The notes: generated from the sequence alone by a model not told the origin. DNA of 44,630 nucleotides from Eubacterium sp. (GCA_003486385.1 DNFT01000013.1:1-44630), one strand, 5' to 3'; counted from the stretch's first letter, positions 1 through 8,640 are shown. Numbers and translations: made by a program.

Positions 1-12
1 TTTGTTCATTTT

Positions 13-63
13 TTAACCCAAAAACAGCTGTGAGCTAGCTCTCACAGCTGTTTTTGGGGTTAA
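13..63 (-). terminator. Bidirectional intrinsic terminator after the lipoprotein gene
   Basis: A near-perfect inverted repeat with arms of about 22 bases (13-34 and 41-63, one extra G in the right arm) encloses a six-base loop CTAGCT. The arms end in A- and T-rich runs, so it can terminate transcription in either direction. It lies 16 bases past the stop of the leftward lipoprotein gene. Confidence 0.8.
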
Positions 64-78
64 GGGATATTTTTACCG

Positions 79-489
79 CTAATTATCCGTTTTCATCTCA
101 TATATGTTAGTACCGTCATACAATACTATATTATCATCTTTGCAGTACAGCTTAGTTCCGGCATTAACGCAGCTTGCTTCCATATTACGATTCGGTATTT
201 CGTTACTTGAAACAGTAATTTCGCCAACACATTCATAATCAGGAAACCAAAGGTCAAACACGGAGGCTGTTGCACTGTTTTTAGTACTTGATGAATCATG
301 AACATATAATATATCATTATAATAAAGATATATCTTCGCCACCTCATTCTGCTTTCTTCCCGTCACGCTCTCCTGCTGTGCGGTATCCGTAATCTGTATA
401 TCAGAATCCTTTTGGTCTTTACCTTGGCAGGCACACAGCAAAACAGCCATGCTTAACACAATAAAAAACGCAAATACTCTTTTTTTCAT
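79..489 (-). CDS. Small secreted lipoprotein, function unknown
   Basis: This encodes a 136-residue protein. The N-terminus is a classic lipoprotein signal: MKKR, a hydrophobic stretch, then the lipobox LLCAC, so the mature protein should start at Cys20 or close to it and be lipid-anchored outside the membrane. The mature part begins with a polar linker rich in Q, D and K, followed by a Tyr-rich, probably beta-rich segment of about 80 residues with two further cysteines. I do not recognise a family. It lies 39 bases downstream of a cysteine-peptidase-like gene read in the same direction, so the two probably share an mRNA. A GGGGG-type ribosome binding site precedes the ATG. The pair is more AT-rich and richer in Tyr and Asn codons than the genes to its right, which hints at later acquisition. 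Gene reality is well supported; function is not. Confidence 0.75.
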   Translation of the reverse strand: MKKRVFAFFIVLSMAVLLCACQGKDQKDSDIQITDTAQQESVTGRKQNEVAKIYLYYNDILYVHDSSSTKNSATASVFDLWFPDYECVGEITVSSNEIPNRNMEASCVNAGTKLYCKDDNIVLYDGTNIYEMKTDN

Positions 490-528
490 TTTATGTCTAC
501 CCCCTATACAGTTTTTATTAGTTAGAAT

Positions 529-1323
529 TTATTTAAAAATATTAACAGTAATAATACAGTCATTATATACCGATGACCAAAGTTTATATACTATTGATGA
601 GCTATGACCATCAGCAAGTGCCAATAGATAAGTATTACTATTCTGCATTATATATCCGCAACCCATTGTCATATGACCCACACTCTCACTATATGAACCC
701 GGTGCTGCTGCAAAATCTACCATACAAGGATATCCCCTGTCTATTTCGTAAGTATAGTCAGATATGCTTGGTTGCCAAATAACATTCGACACAACACTCC
801 ATGAACTGCAACAACTTTTAACATAGCCTTCCGCAACCGATGGAACTGAATTATTTGCATATGAATTATTAAACAAAGAACTAATTGCTTGCTTTATTGC
901 CTCAAATGATGACATATAATTTAACGCAGTATATCCATTATTAGACCAATAATACATTACGTTTGCAAGCGCTGCCACTATACAATTATCATTTTGTTGA
1001 AGCTGTGGAGTTACATTTGGAAGTACTGAAAATGGCACTGTTTCTGTTGGATTTACAATATTATATACATTTCCAAATTCGTCCAAGTATGAAATTATCC
1101 CATCATAAATCACATAATATATTCCAGAATCATAGTAACATTCTGCATTAGTAATATCTTTTGTTTGCATAAATATGATATACGATGGATAATTTAATGA
1201 AATTTCACATATAACATTATTCACTTTATCCCAAATAATATATCCAATATATTCAGTATCATTATAGAACATCTGTAATTCAGTTCCAATGGTTGCCAAC
1301 AGCCGCTTGTTAAAGCGTGTCAT
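529..1323 (-). CDS. Papain-like (C39-like) cysteine peptidase domain protein
   Basis: This is a 264-residue protein. Its C-terminal half has the hallmarks of a papain-fold peptidase: QQNDNCIVAALANVMYYW around residues 109-126 carries the presumed nucleophile Cys114 with a Gln just upstream for the oxyanion hole. The segment VGHMTMGCGY near 215-224 carries the presumed catalytic His217, and a later Asp/Asn-containing ADGHSS segment follows. This layout matches C39-like/Peptidase_C39_2 domains of Firmicutes. Residues 1-100 are Tyr/Ile-rich and could be a propeptide. No signal peptide is visible from the ATG used here, which is odd for this class. The start is uncertain: a strong AGGAGG lies too far upstream of this ATG and instead serves a nine-codon TTG frame ending in TAAATG. 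The enzyme may therefore be translationally coupled to a leader or may have lost its N-terminus. A lipoprotein gene follows. Confidence 0.65.
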   Translation of the reverse strand: MTRFNKRLLATIGTELQMFYNDTEYIGYIIWDKVNNVICEISLNYPSYIIFMQTKDITNAECYYDSGIYYVIYDGIISYLDEFGNVYNIVNPTETVPFSVLPNVTPQLQQNDNCIVAALANVMYYWSNNGYTALNYMSSFEAIKQAISSLFNNSYANNSVPSVAEGYVKSCCSSWSVVSNVIWQPSISDYTYEIDRGYPCMVDFAAAPGSYSESVGHMTMGCGYIMQNSNTYLLALADGHSSSIVYKLWSSVYNDCIITVNIFK

Positions 1324-1642
1324 TTATTGGCTGCACTCTACCTTCTTTCGCAATACACCTCCTCTTATAAATCACGTTTGTTCTCACATCATGTCTCTAC
1401 AAAAATAATTATAACGTATATTAGTAATATTGTCAATCCCCATCTGCAGTTCATCCTTCTCATACAGCGTCGTTTTCTCTCCACCCTGATGGTATCATAA
1501 AAAAGCTGCATGCAAGGCTTATTATGCTTTGCATACAGCTAAATATTACATATGATGTTGGGGTCAAAAGGTATTTTGCCCCCAATGATACCGGATTGCT
1601 TCAGATTTCTGACCTTTTGACCCTGATATCTTACATATTATT
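1324..1642. other. Intergenic region with hairpin and dispersed repeat
   Basis: No coding sequence is evident here. It holds the presumed promoter side of the peptidase gene, a hairpin-forming stretch near 1503-1541 (AGCTGCATGCAAGGC pairing imperfectly with GCTTTGCATACAGCT), and an inverted-repeat element at 1555-1626 listed separately. The DNA is AT-rich between 1375 and 1440. Confidence 0.5.
1555..1626. repeat. Palindromic dispersed repeat, GGGTCAAAAGGT arms
   Basis: GGGTCAAAAGGT at 1561-1572 is matched by its exact reverse complement ACCTTTTGACCC at 612-623 of the same kilobase (1612-1623). The left arm is preceded by GATGTTG. Related elements with GTCAAAACATGC cores occur at 31170-31239, 35357-35372 and 44413-44470, so this looks like one member of a short interspersed family. 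It sits just past the end of the ABC permease gene. Confidence 0.6.
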
Positions 1643-2410
1643 TTATAAGCTTACTTTCTTGTCGAGAAGCTGCGCTGTTCCCACAACAGCTCCTGCTATT
1701 ATAATAAGAAAGAAAACCATACACGGCAGGGCTGTTATTACCACCTGCTGCATGTTCTCAGGTGCCTCATACAATACAGGAAGCAGACCTCCGATTTTAT
1801 TGACTGCATAGAACAAGAATATGTACAGAATAACACTTATTAATCCCTTAATCTTTCGGTTCTGTAGTACCGTCGCGGTTAATGTAATGCACAGATAAGC
1901 CAGTGTGACAGCCATGAAGAAATTGATAAGGAAATTAATGACAAATAAAGAAATTCCGTAGGCAATATCGGTAACATTAATTCCGAAATTCTTCACAAGG
2001 TCAAATACCATCTCGATTACGCTTACCTCCTGCTCCCACATATCCATCAGAAGCTTCCAGTCTATAAGCCACAGCCCGGCAAGCAGTAGTGCAACCATCA
2101 CCCCGTTCAGAAAGGTGAACAAAAGCTTGGAACCGATAATCTTTATCGACCTGTTAGGAGTCATGAACACAAGATAGCTGGTCTTGTTCGACAATTCCCT
2201 GCTGTATGTGACAATTCCGAACGCAAATACCATAAAGAAGCACACAACAGCGCAAAAGAACAATATCCATGCACCGGCAAGTGCCTTATTCCTGTTCTGG
2301 TCAATAAAGCAGGCATACATAAAATATATCTGAGCAAGTGCAATAATGCTCAGCATTACCGCAATTCCATACAAATTTTTACGAAACTCGTATTTTATAA
2401 GCTTTAGCAT
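1643..2410 (-). CDS. ABC-2 type transporter permease subunit
   Basis: This is a 255-residue polytopic membrane protein beginning MLKLIKYEFRKN, a start typical of ABC-2 permeases. About six hydrophobic segments are visible, for instance GIAVMLSIIALAQIYFMYA and ISLFVINFLINFFMAV. It pairs with the ATPase encoded 16 bases upstream in the same direction to form an exporter; the substrate cannot be read from sequence. The ATG at 2410 was preferred over the upstream in-frame ATG at 2494 because a GGGGGA ribosome binding site lies eight bases before it and the longer form would overlap the ATPase gene. It is the last gene of a probable queA-pilZ-ABC transcript and is followed by palindromes that may end transcription. 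Confidence 0.8.
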   Translation of the reverse strand: MLKLIKYEFRKNLYGIAVMLSIIALAQIYFMYACFIDQNRNKALAGAWILFFCAVVCFFMVFAFGIVTYSRELSNKTSYLVFMTPNRSIKIIGSKLLFTFLNGVMVALLLAGLWLIDWKLLMDMWEQEVSVIEMVFDLVKNFGINVTDIAYGISLFVINFLINFFMAVTLAYLCITLTATVLQNRKIKGLISVILYIFLFYAVNKIGGLLPVLYEAPENMQQVVITALPCMVFFLIIIAGAVVGTAQLLDKKVSL

Positions 2411-2426
2411 ATCATTCTCCCCCGCT

Positions 2427-3113
2427 CTATGCATAGATACTCTTATAGAGTTCAACAATCGACTTGCCCGACTCCTGACATAGAGCCTCAGCATCTCCCT
2501 GCATGATGACTGTACCCTTCTTTATGAAGACAGCATAGTCAATTATCTTCTCAAGTTCATCAACAAGATGGCTTGACAGTATGAATGCTCTGTATCCGTC
2601 AGCACTTGCCATTATTGTGTTAATAATCTTCTCGCGGGCAATTATGTCAATTCCGTTAAGCGGTTCATCAAGCATTATCAGTCTGCTGTCCCTTGCAAGT
2701 GTTGCCGCAATCTTAAGCTTTGCCATCATTCCAGATGACATTTTATTCGCCTTCTGTCTGATATCAAGCTCCATCTCATCAAGAAGCTGTCTGTACTTCT
2801 CCATTGAAAAATCCTCAAAAAAGTCACTGTAATATTTGCCGATATCAAGACAATTCATGTAGGAATAGAAATAGCTCTCCGTAGGCATATAAGCGATATG
2901 TTTCTTAGACTCCACGCCAATCGGCTGTCCCTCATACAGAAGCGTGCCCGATGTCTGTCTCGTGAGCCCCGCAATCATCTTCATGAGTGTGGTCTTACCG
3001 CTTCCGTTAGGACCTAACAGCGCGTACATCTTTCCCGCCTGAATATTAAGCGAAATATCCTCCACAGCCGTCACAGTCATATATTTTTTCCTGAGATTAA
3101 CACATTCCACCAT
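2427..3113 (-). CDS. ABC transporter ATP-binding protein
   Basis: This is a 228-residue nucleotide-binding subunit. Walker A is GPNGSGKTT near residues 34-42, the signature region is degenerate (KMSSGMMAK rather than LSGGQ), Walker B is RLIMLDEPLNGID, and the switch histidine is in SSHLVDE. The domain stands alone, with no fused membrane part. It partners the permease encoded immediately downstream, and the short size and degenerate signature are usual for two-gene ABC-2 exporters of the YhcH/YtrB/BcrA kind. A GGGGAGAG ribosome binding site precedes the ATG. It lies 23 bases after a PilZ gene, so c-di-GMP signalling and this exporter may be co-expressed, though a functional link is only inferred. 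Confidence 0.88.
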   Translation of the reverse strand: MVECVNLRKKYMTVTAVEDISLNIQAGKMYALLGPNGSGKTTLMKMIAGLTRQTSGTLLYEGQPIGVESKKHIAYMPTESYFYSYMNCLDIGKYYSDFFEDFSMEKYRQLLDEMELDIRQKANKMSSGMMAKLKIAATLARDSRLIMLDEPLNGIDIIAREKIINTIMASADGYRAFILSSHLVDELEKIIDYAVFIKKGTVIMQGDAEALCQESGKSIVELYKSIYA

Positions 3114-3136
3114 AATTATTCTCTCCCCACGCCGTA

Positions 3137-3496
3137 TCAGTTCTCAGATACAATCTGATAAACATCTATTTTAAACTGATCAGCAGCGCTTATTCCGACA
3201 AAGCGGCAGCCATATAATGTCTCTTCCTCGCCAAAGTTCTCCATTCTCACAATCTCGATAACGGTATCGAAGGATTCCTTTGTCCACAATACAACCTGAG
3301 TATCATAAAAAGAATTAAGAGCAAGTCTCTCCTTGGTTCTGAAAGCCATACCATCTTTAGAAATATTGACTACATTTACTTCAAATTCTTCTTCCTTAAG
3401 TCCAAATGCAATAAGATTGTTGTTGACCTTCTGCAGCTTAATCTTAACATTTATCCCAATTCTTTTTGACTTTCTCTTTTCCTGAACTTCCGACAT
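3137..3496 (-). CDS. PilZ domain c-di-GMP-binding protein
   Basis: This 119-residue protein consists of little more than a PilZ domain. The two c-di-GMP-contacting motifs are intact: RKSKR near residues 9-13 fits RxxxR, and NISKDG fits [D/N]xSxxG about 50 residues later; a YGCRFVGI strand follows near the end, as in many PilZ proteins. It should be a cytoplasmic receptor that changes the behaviour of a partner on binding c-di-GMP. The start at 3496 is chosen because AGGAGGAG lies six bases upstream; an earlier ATG at 3541 has no such site and overlaps queA. It lies between queA and an ABC exporter in one direction. A c-di-GMP synthesis/degradation enzyme is encoded at 22063-25125. Confidence 0.85.
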   Translation of the reverse strand: MSEVQEKRKSKRIGINVKIKLQKVNNNLIAFGLKEEEFEVNVVNISKDGMAFRTKERLALNSFYDTQVVLWTKESFDTVIEIVRMENFGEEETLYGCRFVGISAADQFKIDVYQIVSEN

Positions 3497-3537
3497 TATA
3501 TTCTCCTCCTTGTATTTTCTTTTCCCTAAGCAAGCTA

Positions 3538-4566
3538 TCAATCATGTATAAACATCGCATCACCAAAGCTGAAAAATCTGTATTTTTCGTTCACTGCTGT
3601 TTTGTATGCATTCAAGATATTGTCACGCCCTGCCAGTGCCGATACCAGCATCAAAAGCGTCGACTCCGGAAGATGAAAATTCGTTATAAGGCAGTCTGCC
3701 GCCTTAAACTTATATCCCGGATAGATAAATATATCTGTCTCCCTGCTGTCCGCATGGACAATTCCGTTCTCATCCGTGGTTGACTCAAGCGTTCTAAGGC
3801 TTGTTGTGCCCACGCAGATTATTCTTCCTCCTGCCGCACGCGCCGCATTTATCTTAGCCGCTTCCTCCTCCGTCACAACGAACAGCTCAGAGTGCATGTG
3901 ATGCTCCTGTATATTCTCAACCTTAACCGGTCTGAATGTTCCAAGCCCTACATGAAGCGTTACATTTGCAATAATAATTCCTTTCTGTGAAAGCTTGTCA
4001 AGAAGTTCTTTAGTAAAATGAAGCCCGGCTGTCGGTGCCGCCGCGGAACCTTCATATTTTGCATAAACGGTCTGATAACGGTTCTTATCCTGAAGCTTAT
4101 GTGTAATATATGGCGGCAAAGGCATCTGCCCCAGCTCATCAAGTACTGCCTCGAACACTCCCTCGTAGTAGAACTTTATAAGCCTGTTTCCATCCTCAAC
4201 CACATCAAGCACCTCAGCGGTAAGCTTTCCCTCGCCGAATATAATCCTGTCTCCAGGTCTTGCCTTCTTTCCCGGTTTAACAAGCACCTCCCAGACATCA
4301 TTCTCCCTGCGCTTAAGAAGAAGTACCTCTATGGAAGCACCTGTCCCCTCCCTGACTCCCATAAGCCTTGCCGGAATAACCTTAGTGTTGTTAAGCACAA
4401 GACAGTCTCCCGGGTTCAGGTAATCTATTATATCCTTAAATACCTTATGCTCTATCGCCCCCGTATTCTTGTCAAGAAGCATAAGCCTTGATGACGATCT
4501 GTCCTCAAGAGGGTCCTGTGCTATAAACTCCTGGGGCAGATCATAACTAAAATCATGTAAATTCAA
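3538..4566 (-). CDS. queA: tRNA preQ1(34) S-adenosylmethionine ribosyltransferase-isomerase QueA
   Basis: This is a 342-residue QueA, full length for the family. It transfers and isomerises the ribosyl moiety of S-adenosylmethionine onto preQ1 at the wobble position of GUN-anticodon tRNAs, giving epoxyqueuosine. Diagnostic segments are the N-terminal DLPQEFIAQDPLEDRSSSRL, the central YAKYEGSAAAPTAGLHFT region, HVGLGTFRPV, and ITNFHLPESTLLMLVSAL near the C-terminus. The usual partner tgt is not adjacent here; instead a PilZ gene follows 41 bases downstream. The protein is cytoplasmic. Confidence 0.97.
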   Translation of the reverse strand: MNLHDFSYDLPQEFIAQDPLEDRSSSRLMLLDKNTGAIEHKVFKDIIDYLNPGDCLVLNNTKVIPARLMGVREGTGASIEVLLLKRRENDVWEVLVKPGKKARPGDRIIFGEGKLTAEVLDVVEDGNRLIKFYYEGVFEAVLDELGQMPLPPYITHKLQDKNRYQTVYAKYEGSAAAPTAGLHFTKELLDKLSQKGIIIANVTLHVGLGTFRPVKVENIQEHHMHSELFVVTEEEAAKINAARAAGGRIICVGTTSLRTLESTTDENGIVHADSRETDIFIYPGYKFKAADCLITNFHLPESTLLMLVSALAGRDNILNAYKTAVNEKYRFFSFGDAMFIHD

Positions 4567-4734
4567 ATCTTTTCCACTCCTGTGTATACAATTTATATGT
4601 TGTTATTATAACTTTAAAATCCTTTAAAATCTATAGTATTTGCCGTATGGTGCATAGGTAATTAGAACTACTTTTATATATCTATTTACCGGTCGCAGTG
4701 GCAATTTCTATTGTTCACACTCCCACAAAGGTTA

Positions 4735-4773
4735 TAAAAACCCGAACACATCCAAAATACGATATGTCCGGGT
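4735..4773 (-). terminator. Intrinsic terminator after pheT
   Basis: Read leftward, ACCCGGACATAT pairs with ATGTGTTCGGGT across a ten-base loop and is followed by TTTTTAT. It begins 26 bases past the pheT stop and closes the pheST operon. Confidence 0.8.
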
Positions 4774-4798
4774 CATTTATACACACAATTCAGAACAA

Positions 4799-7210
4799 TC
4801 AGCTTCTCATAAGCGCGCCATATACATCTTTGAGGGTATTCACAATACTGTCAACAGCCTTGTCCGTCATCTCATCAGTTACATCTGCCTCATTTGATGC
4901 GAATACAATTCTGAATGCCATACTCTTCTTGCCAAATCCAAGCTTCTCGCTCTCGAAAATATCAAAAAGGTCAACCTCTGCTACAAGCGAATCTGCCTTC
5001 TCGATGGTGGCAATAATATCTCCGCACTCAACCTCCTTATCAACTATCATTGCAATATCCCTGCCGGTCTTTGCAAATGTCGACTCAGGTGTATAGGTAA
5101 TCTCCTCCTTGAACTTTGTCTTTAAGACGTCATAATTGAGCTCTGCAATAAAAATCTTCGTGTCATTCTTCTTATCCTTGGCAATCGCCATAGAATCGAC
5201 AACATCATATCTCAACTGTCCGAATGTACCTATCAGTGTGCCATCACAATAAACCTGCGCCGTTCTTCCCGGATGGAGATAAGGAACATTTCCTCTCTTA
5301 TAGGTAAACTTTATATTATTATAGGAAGCGAAATTCTCGAGTGTCTCCTTCATCGTGAAGAAATCCTCCTCAGAGCCGGAAGTACCAAGGCATAACGTCT
5401 TAACCTCATCAGGTGCCTCCGTGAGAGGAAGTGACTTAGGAATATATACGTTTGCAAGCTCGAAGAAACGCAGCTCTGTGTTTCCGTTCTTGATATTGTT
5501 CTCAATAGCCCTTACCATAGCCGGTGCCATGAGAGTTCTCATTATGCTCAGGTTCTCGGTGATAGGATTTAATATCTCGATGACCTGTCTCTCCTTCGCA
5601 TCGGCAGGAATTAAGAACTCATCGAATTCATCCTTGGAGGTCATCGCAATAGTCTGAATCTCATAATAGCCCTGTGTGCAGAGGAAGTTCTTTACCGAAA
5701 GCTCCTTGCTCTGGGCCGCATTGAGTCCTCCGTTGGTTACTAAAGCCTCCCCTAAGAAGGTAGGAACAACCTTGTCATAGCCATACTCTCTTATAATCTC
5801 CTCAGCTATATCCTGATAATTCTCAATATCCTCACGATAACGTGGAACCGCAAGTGTCATAACCCCGTCCGATAAAGCAACCTCGAACGCAAGGTTCTTA
5901 AGGATTCTTACCATATCCTCCTCAGGTACCTCAATGCCCAGTACATAGTTTACCTTTGCTGTAGGAACCTTTATAACTCTCTTCTCTGTAGAAGCACCTG
6001 CTGTGACATCAAAATGAGTGGAGCTTACCTTCGCTACTCCAAGTGCTGTCACAAGGTTGAGTGCTCTTGCCATACCACATTCAACAGAATACTCATCAAT
6101 ACCCTTCTCATAACGTGAAGCAGCATCAGACTGTAAGCCAAGTCCTCTGGCTGTCTTTCTCACGTTATCCTTCATAAACTTAGCAGACTCAAAGAGAACT
6201 TCCTTCGTGTTCTCGGTAATCTCACTGTTAAGACCGCCCATGACGCCTGCAAGACCGACTGCCTTCACCTTGTCGCAGATGAGAAGATTGTTATGTGTGA
6301 GCACTCTCTCCTTGCCGTCAAGTGTGACAAGCTTCTCTCCATCCTCGGCTCTTCTGACAACAATCGAGGAGCCCTCCAGTGTGTTGAGGTCGAATGCGTG
6401 CATTGGCTGTCCAATCTCAACAAGAACGTAGTTGGTTATATCAACCATCGCGTTTATAGCATTGTGTCCGACTGCAATAAGTCTTCTCTTCATCCAGAGC
6501 GGAGATTCCTTATACTGAACATCATATACATAATGTCCTAAATATCTTGGACAGATATCCTTACTCTCAACAGTCACGCTGATTTCCGGCTTAGTCACCT
6601 CATCACAGGTGTAGCTCATATCAGGAAGCTTGATTTCCTTTCCAAGGAATGCGGCAACCTCGCGCGCGAGTCCAAGAACAGACTGGCAGTCAGGTCTGTT
6701 GGCTGTAACGGAAATATCAAATACATAATCATCAAGTCCAAGATAGGTCTTTATGTCCTCTCCTACAGGGGCATCCTCATCAAGAATCATAATACCGTTG
6801 ACATCGGCACCCTTGTACCAGTCCTTATCAAGACCTAACTCTCCGCCTGAACAGAGCATACCATAGGACATCATGTCCTTCATCTTTCTAGGTGTAATCT
6901 CCATTCCGTTAGGAAGCTTGGCGCCGACTATGCATGCCGGAACCTTGGCACCCTGAAATACATTATCGGCACCTGTAAGAATAAGGTGGTCATGTCCCTG
7001 CTCTCCGCAGTCAATGTGACAGATGTAAAGGTGTGTTCCCTCATACTTCTCTATAGAAGTAACCTGTCCTACATAAACCTTCTCGATATTCTCACCAAGA
7101 TATTCAACTCCCTCAACCTCGAAGCCGGCACCGAAAAACTTCTTCTCAAGCTCCTGTGGAGTGACATCTATATCTACATAATCCTTTAACCAACTAAGTA
7201 ATACTTTCAT
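4799..7210 (-). CDS. pheT: Phenylalanyl-tRNA synthetase beta subunit
   Basis: This is an 803-residue bacterial PheRS beta subunit, of normal length. It forms the alpha2-beta2 enzyme with PheS and carries tRNA binding and the B3/B4 editing site that hydrolyses Tyr-tRNA(Phe). Visible parts, in order: the N-terminal start MKVLLSWLKDYVDI, an EMAP-II/OB tRNA-binding domain (residues about 40-150), the B3/B4 region with SVTANRPDCQSVLGLAREVAAF and PMHAFDLNTLEG, the B5 domain, the catalytic-like core, and a C-terminal ferredoxin-fold anticodon-binding domain (about 710-803) containing FAKTGRDIAMIVD. It follows pheS by 22 bases and shares its T-box leader. Confidence 0.97.
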   Translation of the reverse strand: MKVLLSWLKDYVDIDVTPQELEKKFFGAGFEVEGVEYLGENIEKVYVGQVTSIEKYEGTHLYICHIDCGEQGHDHLILTGADNVFQGAKVPACIVGAKLPNGMEITPRKMKDMMSYGMLCSGGELGLDKDWYKGADVNGIMILDEDAPVGEDIKTYLGLDDYVFDISVTANRPDCQSVLGLAREVAAFLGKEIKLPDMSYTCDEVTKPEISVTVESKDICPRYLGHYVYDVQYKESPLWMKRRLIAVGHNAINAMVDITNYVLVEIGQPMHAFDLNTLEGSSIVVRRAEDGEKLVTLDGKERVLTHNNLLICDKVKAVGLAGVMGGLNSEITENTKEVLFESAKFMKDNVRKTARGLGLQSDAASRYEKGIDEYSVECGMARALNLVTALGVAKVSSTHFDVTAGASTEKRVIKVPTAKVNYVLGIEVPEEDMVRILKNLAFEVALSDGVMTLAVPRYREDIENYQDIAEEIIREYGYDKVVPTFLGEALVTNGGLNAAQSKELSVKNFLCTQGYYEIQTIAMTSKDEFDEFLIPADAKERQVIEILNPITENLSIMRTLMAPAMVRAIENNIKNGNTELRFFELANVYIPKSLPLTEAPDEVKTLCLGTSGSEEDFFTMKETLENFASYNNIKFTYKRGNVPYLHPGRTAQVYCDGTLIGTFGQLRYDVVDSMAIAKDKKNDTKIFIAELNYDVLKTKFKEEITYTPESTFAKTGRDIAMIVDKEVECGDIIATIEKADSLVAEVDLFDIFESEKLGFGKKSMAFRIVFASNEADVTDEMTDKAVDSIVNTLKDVYGALMRS

Positions 7211-7232
7211 ATCTATTCTCCATTTCCGACTG

Positions 7233-8252
7233 TTATGCCTTGAACTGCTTTAAGAAATCAATGTCATTCTCAAAAAGCTTACCCATGTGATTTATACCAT
7301 ACTTGAGCATCGCAATACGCTCGATACCAATACCGAATGCAAGTCCTGAATACTCCTCCGAGTCAATTCCGCAGTTCTCAAGAACCTTCTTATTTACAAT
7401 ACCGCCGCCGAGAACCTCTATCCAGCCTGTTCCCTTGCAGAGTGAGCACCCACAGCCGCCGCACTTGAAGCAGCTTACATCGACCTCAACCGAAGGCTCC
7501 GTAAATGGGAAATATGAAGGACGAAGTCTTGTCTTTACATCCCCTGTGAAAAGCTTCTTTACAAACTCATCAAGCATACCCTGAAGGTCACAGAGTGTGA
7601 TATGCTTATCGACAACGAGTCCCTCCATCTGGCTGAACATCGGTGAATGTGTCGCATCAGAATCAGAACGGAATACCTTACCAGGCACAAGCACCTTGAT
7701 AGGAGGCTTCTTCGCATCCATCGTACGAATCTGTCCCGGTGATGTATGTGTGCGGAGAAGCAGATCGTCGGTGAGCCAGAATGTATCCTGCATATCTCTT
7801 GACGGATGATCCTTAAGCACATTAAGTCTTGTGAAGTTATGGTCATCATCCTCTATCTCCGGTCCCTCGAATATCTCAAAGCCCATTCCCGCAAACACAT
7901 TAATCATCTCGTACTTAACTGCTGTGAGCGGATGGAGGTTTCCCATAGGACGTGTCTTTACCGGAACTGTCACATCTATTGTCTCTCTCTCGTACTTCTG
8001 CTGCAGCTCAAGAGCCTCTATTTCCTTCTTCTTCTCATCATACTTTTCCTGAACCCAGTTCTTTACATCATTGACAAACTGTCCGTATGCCTTCTTCTCC
8101 TCCTTGGCAACTTCCTTGATTCCGTTCATAAGTCCCTGAACAGAACCATTCTTACTGAGGTAGGTCTTCCATACCTCAGAAAGCTGGCTCTCTGACCTGG
8201 CTGTCTCAATGTCATTTAAGAATTTCTTCTTCAAATCATCTGCATTAAACAT
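7233..8252 (-). CDS. pheS: Phenylalanyl-tRNA synthetase alpha subunit
   Basis: This is a 339-residue class II catalytic subunit of PheRS. Recognisable parts are an N-terminal coiled coil (about residues 1-90), motif 2 around HTSPGQIRTM and KVFRSDSDATHSPMFSQMEG, and motif 3 in GLAFGIGIERIAMLKYGI. A Cys-rich CFKCGGCGCSLC insertion just before WIEVLGGGIV is usual in Firmicute PheS. The start at 8252 is preferred to an in-frame ATG 36 bases upstream because AAGGAG sits eight bases before it and the coding similarity begins there. It is the first gene of the pheST operon, regulated by the T-box element upstream. Confidence 0.96.
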   Translation of the reverse strand: MFNADDLKKKFLNDIETARSESQLSEVWKTYLSKNGSVQGLMNGIKEVAKEEKKAYGQFVNDVKNWVQEKYDEKKKEIEALELQQKYERETIDVTVPVKTRPMGNLHPLTAVKYEMINVFAGMGFEIFEGPEIEDDDHNFTRLNVLKDHPSRDMQDTFWLTDDLLLRTHTSPGQIRTMDAKKPPIKVLVPGKVFRSDSDATHSPMFSQMEGLVVDKHITLCDLQGMLDEFVKKLFTGDVKTRLRPSYFPFTEPSVEVDVSCFKCGGCGCSLCKGTGWIEVLGGGIVNKKVLENCGIDSEEYSGLAFGIGIERIAMLKYGINHMGKLFENDIDFLKQFKA

Positions 8253-8295
8253 GTCATTTACTCCTTTTCTTCTTAATAAAATGTGCATGTATAAA

Positions 8296-8378
8296 TGTCA
8301 ATCGCTTCATGCTTCGCATTCACGCGATTGACACAGAAATTCGCAATACGGCTTATCAGCCTGCTTGCTTATTTCTGT
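8296..8378 (-). repeat. Two tandem hairpins between T-box terminator and pheS
   Basis: TGTCAATCGC (8296-8305) is the exact complement of GCGATTGACA (8324-8333), with a smaller ATGC-GAA-GCAT hairpin in its loop. Adjacent to it, ACAGAAAT (8333-8340) pairs with ATTTCTGT (8371-8378), with further internal pairing (GCAA/TTGC, GGCT/AGCC). The two hairpins fill most of the untranslated mRNA between the attenuator and the pheS ribosome binding site and are not part of the standard T-box fold. They resemble inserted short palindromic elements. Confidence 0.6.
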
Positions 8379-8402
8379 TATGTTTAAACAATTTATACAC
8401 TA

Positions 8403-8640
8403 AAAAACCCCGCCCCTCAAAAAACGAGGGACGAGGCTTAAACTCGCGGTACCACCCTGATTCCCGGAATACACCGGGCACTCAACTTATGCGTAACGTG
8501 CACATACGTCACTCTCTACAAGCAATCCTTCAAGAGTGCAGCTCCAACGGGAACTTAAACAGCTATCTGAACCTGAAGCGGGCTTCCAGCCGACGACCCA
8601 CTCTCTCTGTCGGAAAATATCTGTCTACTGCATTATAAAA
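8403..8640 (-). promoter_or_regulatory. T-box leader (tRNA-Phe) controlling pheST
   Basis: Read leftward, the leader contains an AGAGAG-type stem I start, the conserved T-box core GGGTGGTACCGCG (about 8445-8457), and a GC-rich terminator (8403-8437) ending in six T. Uncharged tRNA(Phe) should pair with the specifier and the T-box bulge and favour the antiterminator. I read the specifier as TTC (Phe) at 8551-8553, because its context AAG-TTC-CC..GGAGCTGC matches that of the Thr specifier in the thrS leader of this window. Confidence 0.93.

Noticed and set aside
8309..8638. Rightward open frame of about 109 codons over the pheST leader
   Set aside because: It lies antisense to the T-box core and terminator, has no ribosome binding site, and its translation has no protein-like features.
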